Below, in pieces: positions 1-9,722 of a stretch of 64,000 bases of DNA. How positions within the stretch are numbered: position 1 is the stretch's first letter; every line of letters starts with the position of its first letter. This DNA comes from an uncultured Victivallales bacterium. Its GTDB lineage: Bacteria > Verrucomicrobiota > Lentisphaeria > Oligosphaerales > JAFGRS01. The position numbers were made by a program, and so were the translations under genes. The stretch is from the NCBI GenBank assembly GCA_903837355.1, contig CAILUI010000318.1, forward strand, positions 1 through 64,000. Direction: 5' to 3'. A model generated the notes under the pieces. That model saw only the letters and a program-made list of their open reading frames with translations. It was not told where the DNA came from and did no database searches.

Positions 1-90
1 ACGTACGCACCGCCACGATGCGGCCGCGCCCGGCGCCAGCCTCATCGAGGCAGGCGTTACCGCCCGAGCCTTGGCGCCGCGCGACCGCGG

Positions 91-2469
91 CTACCGTTCG
101 TGTTTCGTGCGGGCGATGACGTGGTCCTGGAGTTCGGGCGAGAGCAGGCGGAACATCTGCGAGTAGCCGGCGACGCGCACGGGGATGTTGCCGAAGCGCT
201 CGGGGTCCTGCCGGGCCTGCCGCAGGCGTTCGGCGGTGACCACGTTGACCTGCAGTTGGCCGACGCCGATCTTGACGGCGGCCTCCAGCAGACGGGCCAG
301 ACGCTCGACGCCGTCGGCGCCGGCGAGGCACTTCGGATCGAGGTCGAGGATGGCAGCGCTGGCCCCGGCGGCGCGCCGATGCGGCAGCTTGGCCAGGCTG
401 CGCAGCATCGCCGTGGCGCCGTGCTCGTCGCGGCCCTGCTGCGCGGAGAGTGAGTAGGCGATGGGCTCACCGGCACGGCGCCCATCCGGAGTGGCCCCCA
501 ACCCGGCACCATAGCTGATGTTGGCCAGGAAGGTGAAGAGGTGCGCCACGAAGCGCCCGCCCTGCGGGCTCCGCGCCTGGTCCAGCAGGTCGATGAAGTG
601 GTCGTCAACCTCGCGCGCCAGCAGATCCACCGCGTCCTCGTCGTTGCCGTACTTGGGGGCGCCACGCAGCAGCAACTGGCGCAACGGTTCGCTGCCGTCG
701 AAATCGGCCCGGAGCGCCGCCAACAGCTCGGCCGGAGCGACCCGCTTCTGCTCGAAGACGAGCTGGCGCACGGCGCACAGGCTGTCGGCGGTATTGGCGG
801 TGCCCAGCACGCAGACGCTGTGGTAGGTGTAGACCGCGCCGCCGTCGGTGATATCGCGACCCCGGGCGATGCAGGCGTCGGTGAGCAGCGACCAGCACGG
901 CAGGGGGCCGCCTTCCTGCTGCATGAGTTCGCCGCGGTTGATCAGGTAGATCATGTGCTGCGTGAAGTACTCGACCTGCTGCCGGTAAGCGGCATAGAAG
1001 TCGGCGAAACCGGCGAAGTCCGCAAACTCGCCGGTACGCGGGCCCAGTTGCCGACCGCTGCGCGGATCGACGCCGTTAAAGAGCGCCAGTTCCAGGCATT
1101 TGGTCAGATGGAACCAGCCCGAGACCGCGTGCGGATTGGTCTTGCCGGGAATGGTCAGCTCGATGCAGCCGATAGGGGCATAGTCGCGGACATCGGCGGG
1201 GTCGATACCGTGGTCGATGAGGGCCGGGATGAAGCAGTCGTCGTTGAAGAGGAAGGGGATGCCGCCACCATCGCGGAGCATCCGCGCACACTGCCGGAAC
1301 AGCCAGGCGGGCGAGTCGGCGTGGACGCGCACGGAAAGATCACGCACGAAGCCGACGCGGGCGGTGGCCTCGAGCAGGATTTCGGTCATGGTATTGCAGA
1401 GGTCGGTACCGGCGGCGTCACGACCGCCAAGGGTGATCGCCTGCACGTCGTATTCCTGGTAGAGCTTGCAGGCCAGTTCCAGCATGAGCTCCAAGGCACT
1501 CTCTCGTGTCTGCCGGCCGGCGCGCACATCCGCCTCGTAGTAGGGTTGCAGCATCTGGTCAAGGCGGCCGATGGAGTTGGCGTTGATCCCATCTTCACCG
1601 CAGGTCAGGATGTGGCCGAACCACAGCGCTTGCACCGCTTCGACCAGGGTCCGCGCGCCGTGTTCGGGGACATGTTCGCAGAGTTCAGCCATGGCGGTGA
1701 GGCGCTCGCGCTCGGCCAAGTCCGCACTGGCGGCGGCCTGCCGGCGCGCTTCCGCGGCGTAACGTTGTCCGAGCAGGCTGCCCGCGTCGCAGACCAGCAG
1801 AGCGGCCCGCCAGAAGCCCTCGCCGCGCGCATAGGCCGGGGCGTCCATGGGCTGCGACTGCAGGGCCGCCTCGATCTCGCGGCGCAGGCCGGAGAAGCCG
1901 AGGCGCAGCAGCTTCGGGTAATCTCGGATCGAGTGGTTCTCCACCCAGCCGATGGCGGTATAGATGGCCTGGCCCGCCGGCGTGTGCTGTTCCGGTCCCG
2001 GGTCGAACGCTGCCCGGCCGACCACGGCCCAGGTCCGCCCATGGGTCACCTCATGCCAGCGCCGCAGTACGTTCCGGACCTGGTCGAGGTCCCCGGGGCC
2101 GATGCCGTACTCAGCAAGACGGTCGCGCTGGGCGCTGAAACGCGGGTCGTCCGGCGCCACCAGGGACTGGCCCGTGCAGTGCTCGCCCGCCAATCGCCAG
2201 TCCGGGTAGATACGGACCTCGCTGAGGCGCACCAGCTCCAACAGGGTGGCGGCGCGCACCTCGGCGACGCTCATGCCGGGCGTCCAGGCCCGCAACAGGG
2301 CCGCCGTGCGCGCAAAGGGATTGGCGTCGGGCACCCACGACCCGCAGCGGTTGTTGTACGCCTGCGCCAAGACCCCCGGCCGCGCCATGACGTCGGCGCG
2401 CAAGCGCCCCAGGCGGTCCGAGAGGGTCACATCCGGGCTCGTGTCGATTTGTTGTTCAGCCATAGCCAT
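91..2469 (-). CDS. Glycyl radical enzyme, pyruvate formate-lyase family
   Basis: The 792-residue product has the two hallmarks of the family: an active-site loop GCIE (Cys435, Glu437) and a C-terminal glycyl-radical loop RVAGYS with Gly768, 24 residues from the end. The GC-x-E form of the Cys loop is the one known from choline lyase, isethionate lyase and glycerol/propanediol dehydratases rather than from true pyruvate formate-lyase, so a C-X bond-cleaving or dehydratase role is inferred; the substrate cannot be read from sequence. Length is normal. A GAGGG site lies about 8 bases upstream of the chosen ATG; a second ATG is two codons later. These enzymes need a radical-SAM activating enzyme; none is encoded in the window, but the gene ends only 90 bases from the window edge. 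Oxygen-sensitive enzyme, so an anaerobic lifestyle phase is implied. Confidence 0.9.
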   Translation of the reverse strand: MAMAEQQIDTSPDVTLSDRLGRLRADVMARPGVLAQAYNNRCGSWVPDANPFARTAALLRAWTPGMSVAEVRAATLLELVRLSEVRIYPDWRLAGEHCTGQSLVAPDDPRFSAQRDRLAEYGIGPGDLDQVRNVLRRWHEVTHGRTWAVVGRAAFDPGPEQHTPAGQAIYTAIGWVENHSIRDYPKLLRLGFSGLRREIEAALQSQPMDAPAYARGEGFWRAALLVCDAGSLLGQRYAAEARRQAAASADLAERERLTAMAELCEHVPEHGARTLVEAVQALWFGHILTCGEDGINANSIGRLDQMLQPYYEADVRAGRQTRESALELMLELACKLYQEYDVQAITLGGRDAAGTDLCNTMTEILLEATARVGFVRDLSVRVHADSPAWLFRQCARMLRDGGGIPFLFNDDCFIPALIDHGIDPADVRDYAPIGCIELTIPGKTNPHAVSGWFHLTKCLELALFNGVDPRSGRQLGPRTGEFADFAGFADFYAAYRQQVEYFTQHMIYLINRGELMQQEGGPLPCWSLLTDACIARGRDITDGGAVYTYHSVCVLGTANTADSLCAVRQLVFEQKRVAPAELLAALRADFDGSEPLRQLLLRGAPKYGNDEDAVDLLAREVDDHFIDLLDQARSPQGGRFVAHLFTFLANISYGAGLGATPDGRRAGEPIAYSLSAQQGRDEHGATAMLRSLAKLPHRRAAGASAAILDLDPKCLAGADGVERLARLLEAAVKIGVGQLQVNVVTAERLRQARQDPERFGNIPVRVAGYSQMFRLLSPELQDHVIARTKHER

Positions 2470-2654
2470 GGACGTACACCCTCAACCGGCATCCGTCAAC
2501 CCGTCAGAATCGCAAACGCTGGCGCGTACAGGCCACCCGGCGCCGTTCCTGGCAAGCCGGGCCGTCGCGGGAAGCGGCGATGGCAACGGGCGCCGGCTGG
2601 CGTTACAGTCACGGCAGACGCGAGCGCCGGCAGCACCCTGGAGGGCACGACCTG

Positions 2655-5036
2655 ATGGCACGAAGCGTGGTGACGTCCACCGCCGTGGTCCTCGCCGCCG
2701 GTCTGCTGTGGCTAGGCCTCGGGCCCCTGGGCATCCGCCCCGCCGTACTGCTCCCGGTCACGGGTCTCGCCGCCGCCCTCTGCGCCCTCTGGTTCCAGCC
2801 GCGCTTCCTGCTCCGCATCGTGCTCTGGCTGGGCACGCACTCGATCTACCGGCTACGCATCCTCGGCGCCGCGAACCTGCCACGTCAGGGCGGCGCTCTA
2901 CTCGTCTGTAACCACGTTTCCTACGCCGACGGGGTGCTGCTGCAGGCCTGCACGCCGCGCCTCATTCGGCAGATCATCGAGCGCTCCTGGTATGAGAACC
3001 GCTTCCTGAAGCCCTTCTTCCGCCTGGTCGGCACGATCCCCGTCCCCACCGATGAGGGTCCCAAGGCCATCCTGCGGGCGTTGCGCCAGGCCTCGGAAGC
3101 CCTGCGCCGCGGGGAACTGGTCTGCCTGTTCGCCGAGGGCTCGATCACCCGCACCGGCAACCTGTTGCCGTTTACGCGCGGCCTGGAACTGATCATGGAT
3201 GGAGTGGACGTGCCCATCATCCCGCTGTATCTCGATCGCGTCTGGGGCAGCGTCTTCAGCTTCGAGGGCGGCCGGGTCTTGCGCAAGCTGCCGGCGCGCT
3301 CGCCGTATCCGGTGACGCTGGTGGTCGGCGCTCCGCTCCCGGCTCGCAGCAGCGGCTTTGACGTCCGCGCCGCCGTGGCGGAGCTCGGTGTCGCGGCGTT
3401 CCAGCACCGCGGCAACGATCAGGACCTGCTCTCGACGCGCTTCTTCTGGCAGGCGCGCCGCGTACCTTTCCGCTTCTGCATGGCCGACTCAGGCGGTCGC
3501 ACTCTGCGCTACGGGCAGGCCTGCATCGGCGCCATGGCCCTCTCGCGCGCCCTGCGCCGCGTCTGCCCCGGCGAGGAGAGGGTCGGCATCCTGTTGCCCA
3601 CCAGCGTACCGGCAGCGCTCGTCAACATCGCGCTCACCATGCTCGGTAAGTGCCCGGTGAACCTGAACTTCACCGCGTCGCGGGAGGCCCAGGAGCGGGC
3701 CGTGCAGAAGTGCGGCATCCGGCATGTGATCACGTCCCGGCTGTTCCTGGAGAAGTTGGGGATGGAACCGCCGCTCGGGGCGATCATGCTGGAGGACCTG
3801 GCCCCCGCCGTGACCCGGCGCGACCGCCTCGCAGCCCTGCTCGGCTTCGGCCTGCTGCCGCACCGACTCCTGCGCTGGCTGGTGCGCGAGGACCGCCGCC
3901 GCACGGTCTGGTCCACCGCCACCGTTATCTTCTCCAGCGGCAGCACCGGCGACCCCAAGGGCGTCATGCTCAGCCATGCCAACATCCATGCCAACATCGA
4001 GGGCCTGTTCCAGACCCTCGACCTGCGCGCCGACGACAGCGTCCTCGGGGTTCTGCCCTTCTTCCATTCCTTCGGGTTGACGGCGACCCTCTGGCTGCCA
4101 CTGACCTCAGGCCTGGGCGCGGTGTACCATCCGAACCCGCTGGACTTCAAGGCGGTTGGCGACCTGGCGGCACGCTACCGGCCCACGGTCTTCACCGCCA
4201 CGCCGACCTTCCTCCTGGGCTACCTGCGAAAGTGCGAGCGGGAGCAGTTCGCCAGCTTCCGCTACGTCGTCGTCGCCGCCGAGAAACTCCGCGAGCGCCT
4301 GGCGACCGCCTTCCGCGAGAAGTTCGGCATCGAACCCCTCGAGGGCTACGGCTGCACCGAGCTTTCGCCGACGGTCGCGATCAACCGTCCCGATGTGGTC
4401 AGCCCCAAGCTCCGCCAGACCGGCCTGAAACCCGGCACTATTGGCCACCCTCTCCCCGGTGTCGCCGTGCGCATCGTGGATCCGGACAGCGGGGAGCCGT
4501 TGCCACCGGGACGCGACGGGCTGCTGCTGGTCAAGGGCGCCAACGTGATGCAGGGGTACATCGGCGACGAGGCCCGTACTCGCGAGGTGATGCGCGACGG
4601 CTGGTATGTCACCGGCGACCTGGCGAGCGTCGACAATGACGGCTTCATCACCATCCGCGACCGCCTCAGCCGTTTCAGCAAGATCGGCGGCGAGATGGTC
4701 CCGCATGTGCGGATCGAGGAGGACATCCACACTGTCCTCGGGGTTAAGGGCGAGCTGGTTTGCGTCGTAACGGCCGTGCCGGACGAGCGCAAGGGCGAGG
4801 CCCTGGCCGTCCTCTTCAAGGGCGACCTCGACGTCGCCAGCGTGCGCGCTGGATTGGCCCAGTCAGGGCTCCCGAATCTGTGGATCCCCAAGCCGGACTA
4901 CTTTTTCGGCATCAGCGACATCCCGGTGCTGGGAACGGGAAAACTCGACCTGCGCCGCATCAAGGACCTCGCCCGCGAACGGGCGGCGGCCCTGCCCCGA
5001 ACCGCGAACGTGAACGACAGCGGAGCGACGCCGTGA
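2655..5036 (+). CDS. aas: Bifunctional glycerophospholipid acyltransferase / acyl-ACP synthetase (Aas-like)
   Basis: The 793-residue protein joins a PlsC-type acyltransferase to an AMP-forming acyl-activating enzyme. Residues 10-60 are two or three membrane helices. The acyltransferase block I is NHVSYAD (His87, Asp92) and block III is EGSITRTG (about 161-168). The adenylation domain carries the P-loop-like IFSSGSTGDPKG (about 425-436) and GYGCTE later. In E. coli Aas this pair re-acylates lysophospholipids with exogenous or recycled fatty acids at the inner membrane. The frame is open 25 codons further upstream, but a perfect GGAGGG 9 bases before the ATG at 2655 decides the start. It is divergent from the glycyl radical enzyme; rubrerythrin follows after 190 bases. 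Confidence 0.88.
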   Translation: MARSVVTSTAVVLAAGLLWLGLGPLGIRPAVLLPVTGLAAALCALWFQPRFLLRIVLWLGTHSIYRLRILGAANLPRQGGALLVCNHVSYADGVLLQACTPRLIRQIIERSWYENRFLKPFFRLVGTIPVPTDEGPKAILRALRQASEALRRGELVCLFAEGSITRTGNLLPFTRGLELIMDGVDVPIIPLYLDRVWGSVFSFEGGRVLRKLPARSPYPVTLVVGAPLPARSSGFDVRAAVAELGVAAFQHRGNDQDLLSTRFFWQARRVPFRFCMADSGGRTLRYGQACIGAMALSRALRRVCPGEERVGILLPTSVPAALVNIALTMLGKCPVNLNFTASREAQERAVQKCGIRHVITSRLFLEKLGMEPPLGAIMLEDLAPAVTRRDRLAALLGFGLLPHRLLRWLVREDRRRTVWSTATVIFSSGSTGDPKGVMLSHANIHANIEGLFQTLDLRADDSVLGVLPFFHSFGLTATLWLPLTSGLGAVYHPNPLDFKAVGDLAARYRPTVFTATPTFLLGYLRKCEREQFASFRYVVVAAEKLRERLATAFREKFGIEPLEGYGCTELSPTVAINRPDVVSPKLRQTGLKPGTIGHPLPGVAVRIVDPDSGEPLPPGRDGLLLVKGANVMQGYIGDEARTREVMRDGWYVTGDLASVDNDGFITIRDRLSRFSKIGGEMVPHVRIEEDIHTVLGVKGELVCVVTAVPDERKGEALAVLFKGDLDVASVRAGLAQSGLPNLWIPKPDYFFGISDIPVLGTGKLDLRRIKDLARERAAALPRTANVNDSGATP

Positions 5037-5227
5037 CACAGCGCATCCCCGTGCCAGGGCCGGCAACGGCCGCGGCAAACGGCGTGGCACCGTTGGAACC
5101 CAAGGCCGCGGACCGACACTAAAGAGAGTTAATTGATGGTGTTCAGTACCGGAACCGATCACACGGTCGGCAGGCTGGTGCTGTGCACCGGGAACGGAGT
5201 CGTCACGACGGGCTAGGAGATGAGACG

Positions 5228-5728
5228 ATGGCTACGGTCAAGAATCTGCAGGATGCGTTCGCTGGCGAGAGCCAGGCCAACCGCAAGTACCTCGCCTTCG
5301 CCAAGAAGGCCGACCTCGACGGTTTCCCCCAGGTCGCCAAGCTGTTCCGCGCTGCCGCCGCCGCGGAGACGGTCCATGCCCATGCGCACTTGCGCGTCTT
5401 GGATGGGGTGAAGGACACCCCGGCGAACCTGGCCGCCGCCATCGAGGGCGAGGGTTTCGAGTTCCAGAGCATGTACCCGAAGTTCCTGGCGGAGGCTCAG
5501 GCTGAAGGGAACAAGAAGGCCGAGGCCAGCTTCAAGAACGCGCTGGTCGTCGAGGAGGTCCACTACAACCTGTACAGCGCCGCGCTCAAGGCGGTGAAGT
5601 CCGGCAAGGACCTGAGCGCGACGGCCGTCCACGTCTGCGACGTCTGCGGCAACACGGTCTACGGTGCGGTCCCGGACACCTGCTCCGTCTGCGGTGCGGT
5701 CAAGGCCCGTTTCCTGAGCATCGACTGA
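5228..5728 (+). CDS. rbr: Rubrerythrin
   Basis: This 166-residue protein has the standard rubrerythrin layout: an N-terminal four-helix diiron domain with ligand motifs E14 (AGES), E47-x-x-H50 and EEVH (109-112), then a rubredoxin domain with Cys137, Cys140, Cys152 and Cys155. Rubrerythrins reduce hydrogen peroxide in the cytoplasm of anaerobes and microaerophiles, with electrons from rubredoxin or NADH. The ATG at 5228 is preceded by AGGAG at an 8-base spacing; an in-frame ATG at 5183 lacks one. A strong hairpin follows the stop codon. The gene fits with the oxygen-sensitive glycyl radical enzyme nearby. Confidence 0.95.
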   Translation: MATVKNLQDAFAGESQANRKYLAFAKKADLDGFPQVAKLFRAAAAAETVHAHAHLRVLDGVKDTPANLAAAIEGEGFEFQSMYPKFLAEAQAEGNKKAEASFKNALVVEEVHYNLYSAALKAVKSGKDLSATAVHVCDVCGNTVYGAVPDTCSVCGAVKARFLSID

Positions 5729-5769
5729 CGCATCGTCCACTGTCGTTGACCGCCGCACGGTCAGCGCCT

Positions 5770-5800
5770 GGCCCCGGATGGCCGCCTGCCGTCCGGGGCC
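5770..5800 (+). terminator. Hairpin downstream of rubrerythrin
   Basis: GGCCCCGGA and TCCGGGGCC form a perfect 9-bp stem around a 13-base loop, 41 bases after the rubrerythrin stop. No T-run follows, so factor-independent termination is likely but not certain. Confidence 0.6.
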
Positions 5801-5840
5801 GCTCCTCTCTGCACCCCGCGTGGCTCCTGCATGGCAGGTC

Positions 5841-5925
5841 CCCTTCAGCCCCCGCGGGGCGCAGAGTCCGCCCGATCATGTCAGGGTGGGACTCTCGGAG
5901 CCGGCCTGGAGGGCAAGCAGAGGGG
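5841..5925 (+). repeat. Dispersed intergenic repeat, copy 1
   Basis: About 85 bases resemble 31051-31135. The first 48 bases are almost identical, including CCCTTCAGCCCCCGCGGGGC and TCCGCCCGATCATGTCAG; the rest is diverged but alignable (CTGGAG..GC.AGC). The core CCCCGCGGGG can fold on itself. Both copies are intergenic. The function is unknown; the form suggests a REP- or MITE-like element. Confidence 0.65.
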
Positions 5926-6130
5926 CGGTTTCACCGACCCGGCGCGCCGCCGTCTTACCCATCGCCGTGGGCGGCGAGGGCGGCAGCGATTTCCTGCCGT
6001 ACGGCAGGACTGGCCAGCAGGACTGCTCTCGCCCTGCAGCCCCCGCGCGCGACCGGGGTCGGGTACCCGACGCCCCCGACCACCGCAGGCGCGGCTGGAA
6101 GCCTGTTTCAGCGCCCATGGCTCTCGCCCC

Positions 6131-7438
6131 TCACCCCAGCGACCACGGCCCGCGGCGCGCCCGGCCGAGGAGACGATTTGCCTCGTCGTCGTCGGTGAAG
6201 CGCTCCACGGCCGGATCCCAGCGCAGCGGCCGCTGCAGGAGCATGGCAATGTTGCCGATGTGGCCCATGCTGGCGGAACGGTGCCCCACCTCGCAGGGCG
6301 CCACGGTCTCAGCCCGCGTACGAATACACTCGATAAAGTGGTCTTTGTGGCTGCGGCTTTCTACCAGATGGATCTCGTCGGGACGCAACACCGACTTCAG
6401 CAGCGACGCCGGCTCGGCGGCCAGGCGACCGCGGTCGACCGCGATCCACCCCGCGCTGCCTTCCCAACGTACGCCGCTCGGGTTGGCGGTGGAGCAGTTC
6501 AGCGTCACCCCATTGGCGTAGAGATAGTCGGCCACGAAGGTCACTGGGTTATCGTAGGGTCCATCGCCGGGGAAGACGCCGGTGGCACGCACTTCGACCG
6601 GCCCGCTGCGGTCGGTGCCCAAGCCCCACTGGGCGATGTCAAGGTGGTGGCTGCCCCAGTTCAGCATCTGCCCCCCGGAGAAGTCCGAGATGAAGCGGAA
6701 GTTGTAGTGTAGGCAGTCCTTGTGGTAGGGCCGGAAGGGCGCCGGCCCCAACCACAGATCGTAGTCCAACCCCGGCGGCACCGGCATGGGCTGCACCGGG
6801 TCGTGGGCCTGCCCCTTGTTCAGGCCCACCTTGACCTGCCGCACCTGGCCGATGCGGCCATTCAGCACCAGTTCGGAGGCGAAGCGGAAGCGCCCTTCGC
6901 TGCGTTGTTGGCTTCCCAGGATGAACACGCGCCCATAGCGACGCACGGCGTCGCTAAGAACGCGTCCCTCGGCGACGGTCACCGACAGGGGCTTCTCGCA
7001 ATAGACGTCCTTGCCGGCGCGCACGGCAAGCAGCGCGGCGAGCACATGCCAGTGATCGGCAGTAGCGATGCAGACCGCATCAATGTCGTCACGGGCCAGG
7101 CACTCGCGCAGATCCGTATAGGCCGCACAGCCCTGCCAGGTGCCCGCCGTCTTCTGCTCAGCGTAGTGCTTCTCCACAAACGCCTTGGCGGCATCGCGGC
7201 GCCCCGCATCCACATCGCACACCGCCGCGATCTGGACTCCCGGAGTGAACAGGAAACCCTTGAGATCCTCCATGCCCATACTGCCGACACCGATACAGGC
7301 CAGGGTCACCCGGTTGGCGGGCGCGTCCACGCCGCGCAAGCGCGTCGGCAGGATGAACGGCACCGCCGTCACGCCGGCCGTCTTCAGGAATCCCCGCCGC
7401 GTCATCGAGTTCAGCGCTGCCATATCCGTACGCCCCAT
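6131..7438 (-). CDS. Tat-exported Gfo/Idh/MocA family oxidoreductase
   Basis: The 435-residue protein begins with a twin-arginine signal (TRRGFLK, Arg14-Arg15) and a hydrophobic stretch ending near residue 35, so it is probably exported folded with its cofactor. A Rossmann loop GVGSMG follows (about 50-55), then DHWH (about 127-130) and the family signature CEKP (146-149); HHLD lies further on. Such enzymes are NAD(P)-dependent sugar or cyclitol dehydrogenases, and exported forms in this kind of bacterium are usually linked to glycan breakdown. The substrate is not known. The start could equally be Met6; neither has a strong ribosome binding site. Confidence 0.88.
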   Translation of the reverse strand: MGRTDMAALNSMTRRGFLKTAGVTAVPFILPTRLRGVDAPANRVTLACIGVGSMGMEDLKGFLFTPGVQIAAVCDVDAGRRDAAKAFVEKHYAEQKTAGTWQGCAAYTDLRECLARDDIDAVCIATADHWHVLAALLAVRAGKDVYCEKPLSVTVAEGRVLSDAVRRYGRVFILGSQQRSEGRFRFASELVLNGRIGQVRQVKVGLNKGQAHDPVQPMPVPPGLDYDLWLGPAPFRPYHKDCLHYNFRFISDFSGGQMLNWGSHHLDIAQWGLGTDRSGPVEVRATGVFPGDGPYDNPVTFVADYLYANGVTLNCSTANPSGVRWEGSAGWIAVDRGRLAAEPASLLKSVLRPDEIHLVESRSHKDHFIECIRTRAETVAPCEVGHRSASMGHIGNIAMLLQRPLRWDPAVERFTDDDEANRLLGRARRGPWSLG

Positions 7439-7965
7439 GGGTTTCGACGGCCGCCGGATCGGAACCCCGCCGGAGGCTCACCGGACCTACGCTACACGCC
7501 GGCACTGCCGGCGCAACACGAGACCGGCAATCTGAACGCGCTGCCCCCAGCCGGGCGCAGGTCAGTTGGGTAGGGCATCCTGCCGACCGGAGAACCGCAG
7601 ACGGCGCGGTGTGGGCGACGGATCGCCGTACGCGTACGCAGCAGAGCGGTACACGTGCTCGTACACGCTGGCCGAGAGGGTGCCGGGCCAAGAGGATCGT
7701 GTTCCCTGCCGGGCGTGCAGGGTTCAGCGGGGCCCCCGGCTGGTGCCGGACATGACAAGCCAGGGAACTGCGGTGCATCGGCAAGGGATTCTGCATGTCG
7801 TCATTGGTCATTCGACATTCCGCGGTTCTTGTACAGGAAAACCCCTACGGAGCTGACCTGCGCCCCGGAGCCGCCTGGCGCGGCGGCGGCAAGCCGGCCG
7901 GCAACCGGCCGCGCCCGCCACGGCACCTGCGCCGAGCGTGCTCTCAAGTAACTGCGGAGTCCACC
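7439..7965. other. Divergent intergenic region with simple-repeat-like segment
   Basis: This 527-base stretch separates two divergent genes and must hold both promoters, but no convincing -35/-10 pair was seen. Near 7795-7822 there is an imperfect GTCATT/ATTCG run (GTCATTGGTCATTCGACATT) of the kind often scattered between genes in such genomes. No ribosome binding site or recognisable product supports a gene. Confidence 0.5.
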
Positions 7966-9690
7966 ATGAACTCGCCCTACTGCTGGCTTCGGCACCACCT
8001 CGGCATCATCCTCCAAGTCCTGCTCTGGGGGCCGCTGGCGCTGTGTGGCGCTGAGCCCGCGGCCCATACTCCTGCGAGCACCGAGGGAGCGCTGGTCTTC
8101 ACCACGGAGGGCGCCTCCTTTGCCCCGGTGCTGATTGTCGACGGTGATCCCGACATCCTCTGGACATGGTCCGACAGCACGACCAGCACGTCCGCCACCC
8201 CAAGCCGCACCTTCGGCGCGGCTGGCACGCGCTCGCACTCCCTGCGGGTGACGCCGTGGAGCGCCGTCCGACGCATCAATATCGGTTACGACGGCGGCGA
8301 CGGCGGCAGTGGGCTCATCGAGGGCGTGCCGGACCAACAGGTCTCCGCGGTCACGGGCCTCAACCTGGTGGCGCCGACCTTGGGCCAGTGGTGCTCGTCC
8401 TACAACCAGATCACCGCCCTGGACTTCACGGGCTTCGCCAACCTCGACACCGTCGAGTGCTTTCTCTCGCGAAGCCTGACCGTGGTGAACCTGGCAGGTA
8501 CGCTGAAGCTGAAGCGTGCCTGCTTCGAGGATTGCGATCTGCGCTCCCTGGATCTATCGCAAAGCCCGCTGCTGGAGGACCTACGGGGAGCGCAGAACCG
8601 CTACCCAACCATCGACTTCGGTCATACCGGCGCCCAGGTCTGGCACATCTGCGTCCGGGACAATCCGCAGATGTCTGACCAGACCCTATTCGCCGACCTG
8701 ACGCCCTTCCCGAACCTGGCGGAACTCTTCATCTGGAACGACAATCAGTCGGGCCCCCTGAGGCTGCCCGCCTCCAGCCCAAGCCGCCACGTGGCCCTGC
8801 TGGCGGATGGCAACCACTACCGCTCCGTGGACCTTTCGGGGGCCCTCCGGAACGCGGCCGCTGCGGGAACTGTCAGCTTCCGAGGCAACCAACTTGAGAG
8901 CATCCGCATCGCGGGCTGCGTGCAGATCACGGACCTGAGGCTCGAAAACAACCGCCTGGGGGCAGCCCAACTGGACGACTTGTTGACCACCCTCGACACC
9001 CTCGGCCGCCGGCGGGCGGATACCGATGCTCAGGTCGCCATGCAGGTCGACCTGCGGGGCAATGCCATGCCGGGCCCCGCCGGCCGCGCGGCTGCCGCGC
9101 GTCTTGCGGCCAAGGGCTGGACCATCGTCACCACGGACTGGACGCGCGAACCGCCGCCCGCCCCCGATACGGGCGAAGCCCGGGTGGACTTCGTCACGCG
9201 CGGAGACGCTGCCGAACTGCGCTGCGACGTCGCCGGTACAGTGGTCGCGACCTGGCATTGGTCGGACGGCAGCACCACCCCTGCAGTGTCCGGCGCCGAT
9301 GCTCGCAAGTCCGGCCTCGGAGCGGGCGACCACGCCGGATACCTGACCATCGCCAACGGCTCGGCGCTGACCCGCTTCGGCGCCGCCGACGGCGGCGGTC
9401 GCGGCCACTTGGTCGCCATCTCCGGGCTCAACCAAGCCCCGCTCCTGGCCGTTCTGTACGGCTACAACGAAGGTGCGCTTGCGGCCCTGAGCCGTCTGGA
9501 CCAGACCAGAGTCCGCGAGTACCACCTCTGGGGGACGGCCCTGTCGCCGGCGGCCCTCGACCAAGTGTTCGCTGACGCCGTCGCCACCGGTGTCAGCCGG
9601 GGGCGCATGTGGTGCCCGAATCCGGGGACCGACGCCAGTGCCGCGACGCGGGCGACGCTCGCCGCGCGCGAGTGGACGATCAGCTACTGA
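7966..9690 (+). CDS. Secreted leucine-rich-repeat-like protein
   Basis: The 574-residue product starts with a signal peptide (hydrophobic core about 9-28, AEPAA cut region). The middle (about 110-360) is an irregular leucine-rich array with units such as L-x-x-L-D-x-S-x-x-P-L-L-x-x-L, as in bacterial internalin-like surface proteins. A block around residue 66 (WTWSD-x-x-T...DGGDGG) recurs near residue 430 (WHWSDGST...DGGG), framing the leucine-rich part. LRR proteins bind ligands rather than catalyse; the partner is unknown. The start is an ATG with GGAG 6 bases upstream; the longer frame to 7795 adds non-signal-like sequence. It precedes the surface protein at 9865 by 174 bases, possibly in the same transcript. 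Confidence 0.75.
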   Translation: MNSPYCWLRHHLGIILQVLLWGPLALCGAEPAAHTPASTEGALVFTTEGASFAPVLIVDGDPDILWTWSDSTTSTSATPSRTFGAAGTRSHSLRVTPWSAVRRINIGYDGGDGGSGLIEGVPDQQVSAVTGLNLVAPTLGQWCSSYNQITALDFTGFANLDTVECFLSRSLTVVNLAGTLKLKRACFEDCDLRSLDLSQSPLLEDLRGAQNRYPTIDFGHTGAQVWHICVRDNPQMSDQTLFADLTPFPNLAELFIWNDNQSGPLRLPASSPSRHVALLADGNHYRSVDLSGALRNAAAAGTVSFRGNQLESIRIAGCVQITDLRLENNRLGAAQLDDLLTTLDTLGRRRADTDAQVAMQVDLRGNAMPGPAGRAAAARLAAKGWTIVTTDWTREPPPAPDTGEARVDFVTRGDAAELRCDVAGTVVATWHWSDGSTTPAVSGADARKSGLGAGDHAGYLTIANGSALTRFGAADGGGRGHLVAISGLNQAPLLAVLYGYNEGALAALSRLDQTRVREYHLWGTALSPAALDQVFADAVATGVSRGRMWCPNPGTDASAATRATLAAREWTISY

Positions 9691-9722
9691 CTGGCCGCAA
9701 CTCCCGATGCGTAACGCCGAGA

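Larger units (their letters stand above)
5729..6130. other. Gene-free stretch between rubrerythrin and the oxidoreductase
   Basis: These 400 bases between two convergent genes contain the rubrerythrin hairpin and a dispersed-repeat copy (5841-5925). The open frames here have no ribosome binding site and no recognisable protein. The sequence after the repeat is also GC-rich and palindromic and may belong to the same repeat class. Confidence 0.6.

Noticed and set aside
541-2655. Long plus-strand open frame (704 codons) opposite the glycyl radical enzyme
   Set aside because: It mirrors the third-base GC bias of the real gene; the product is His/Gln/Val-rich with no domain, and the minus-strand frame has full catalytic motifs.
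5746-6712. Overlapping plus-strand frames after rubrerythrin
   Set aside because: They run through the dispersed repeat and across the end of the certain oxidoreductase gene on the opposite strand.
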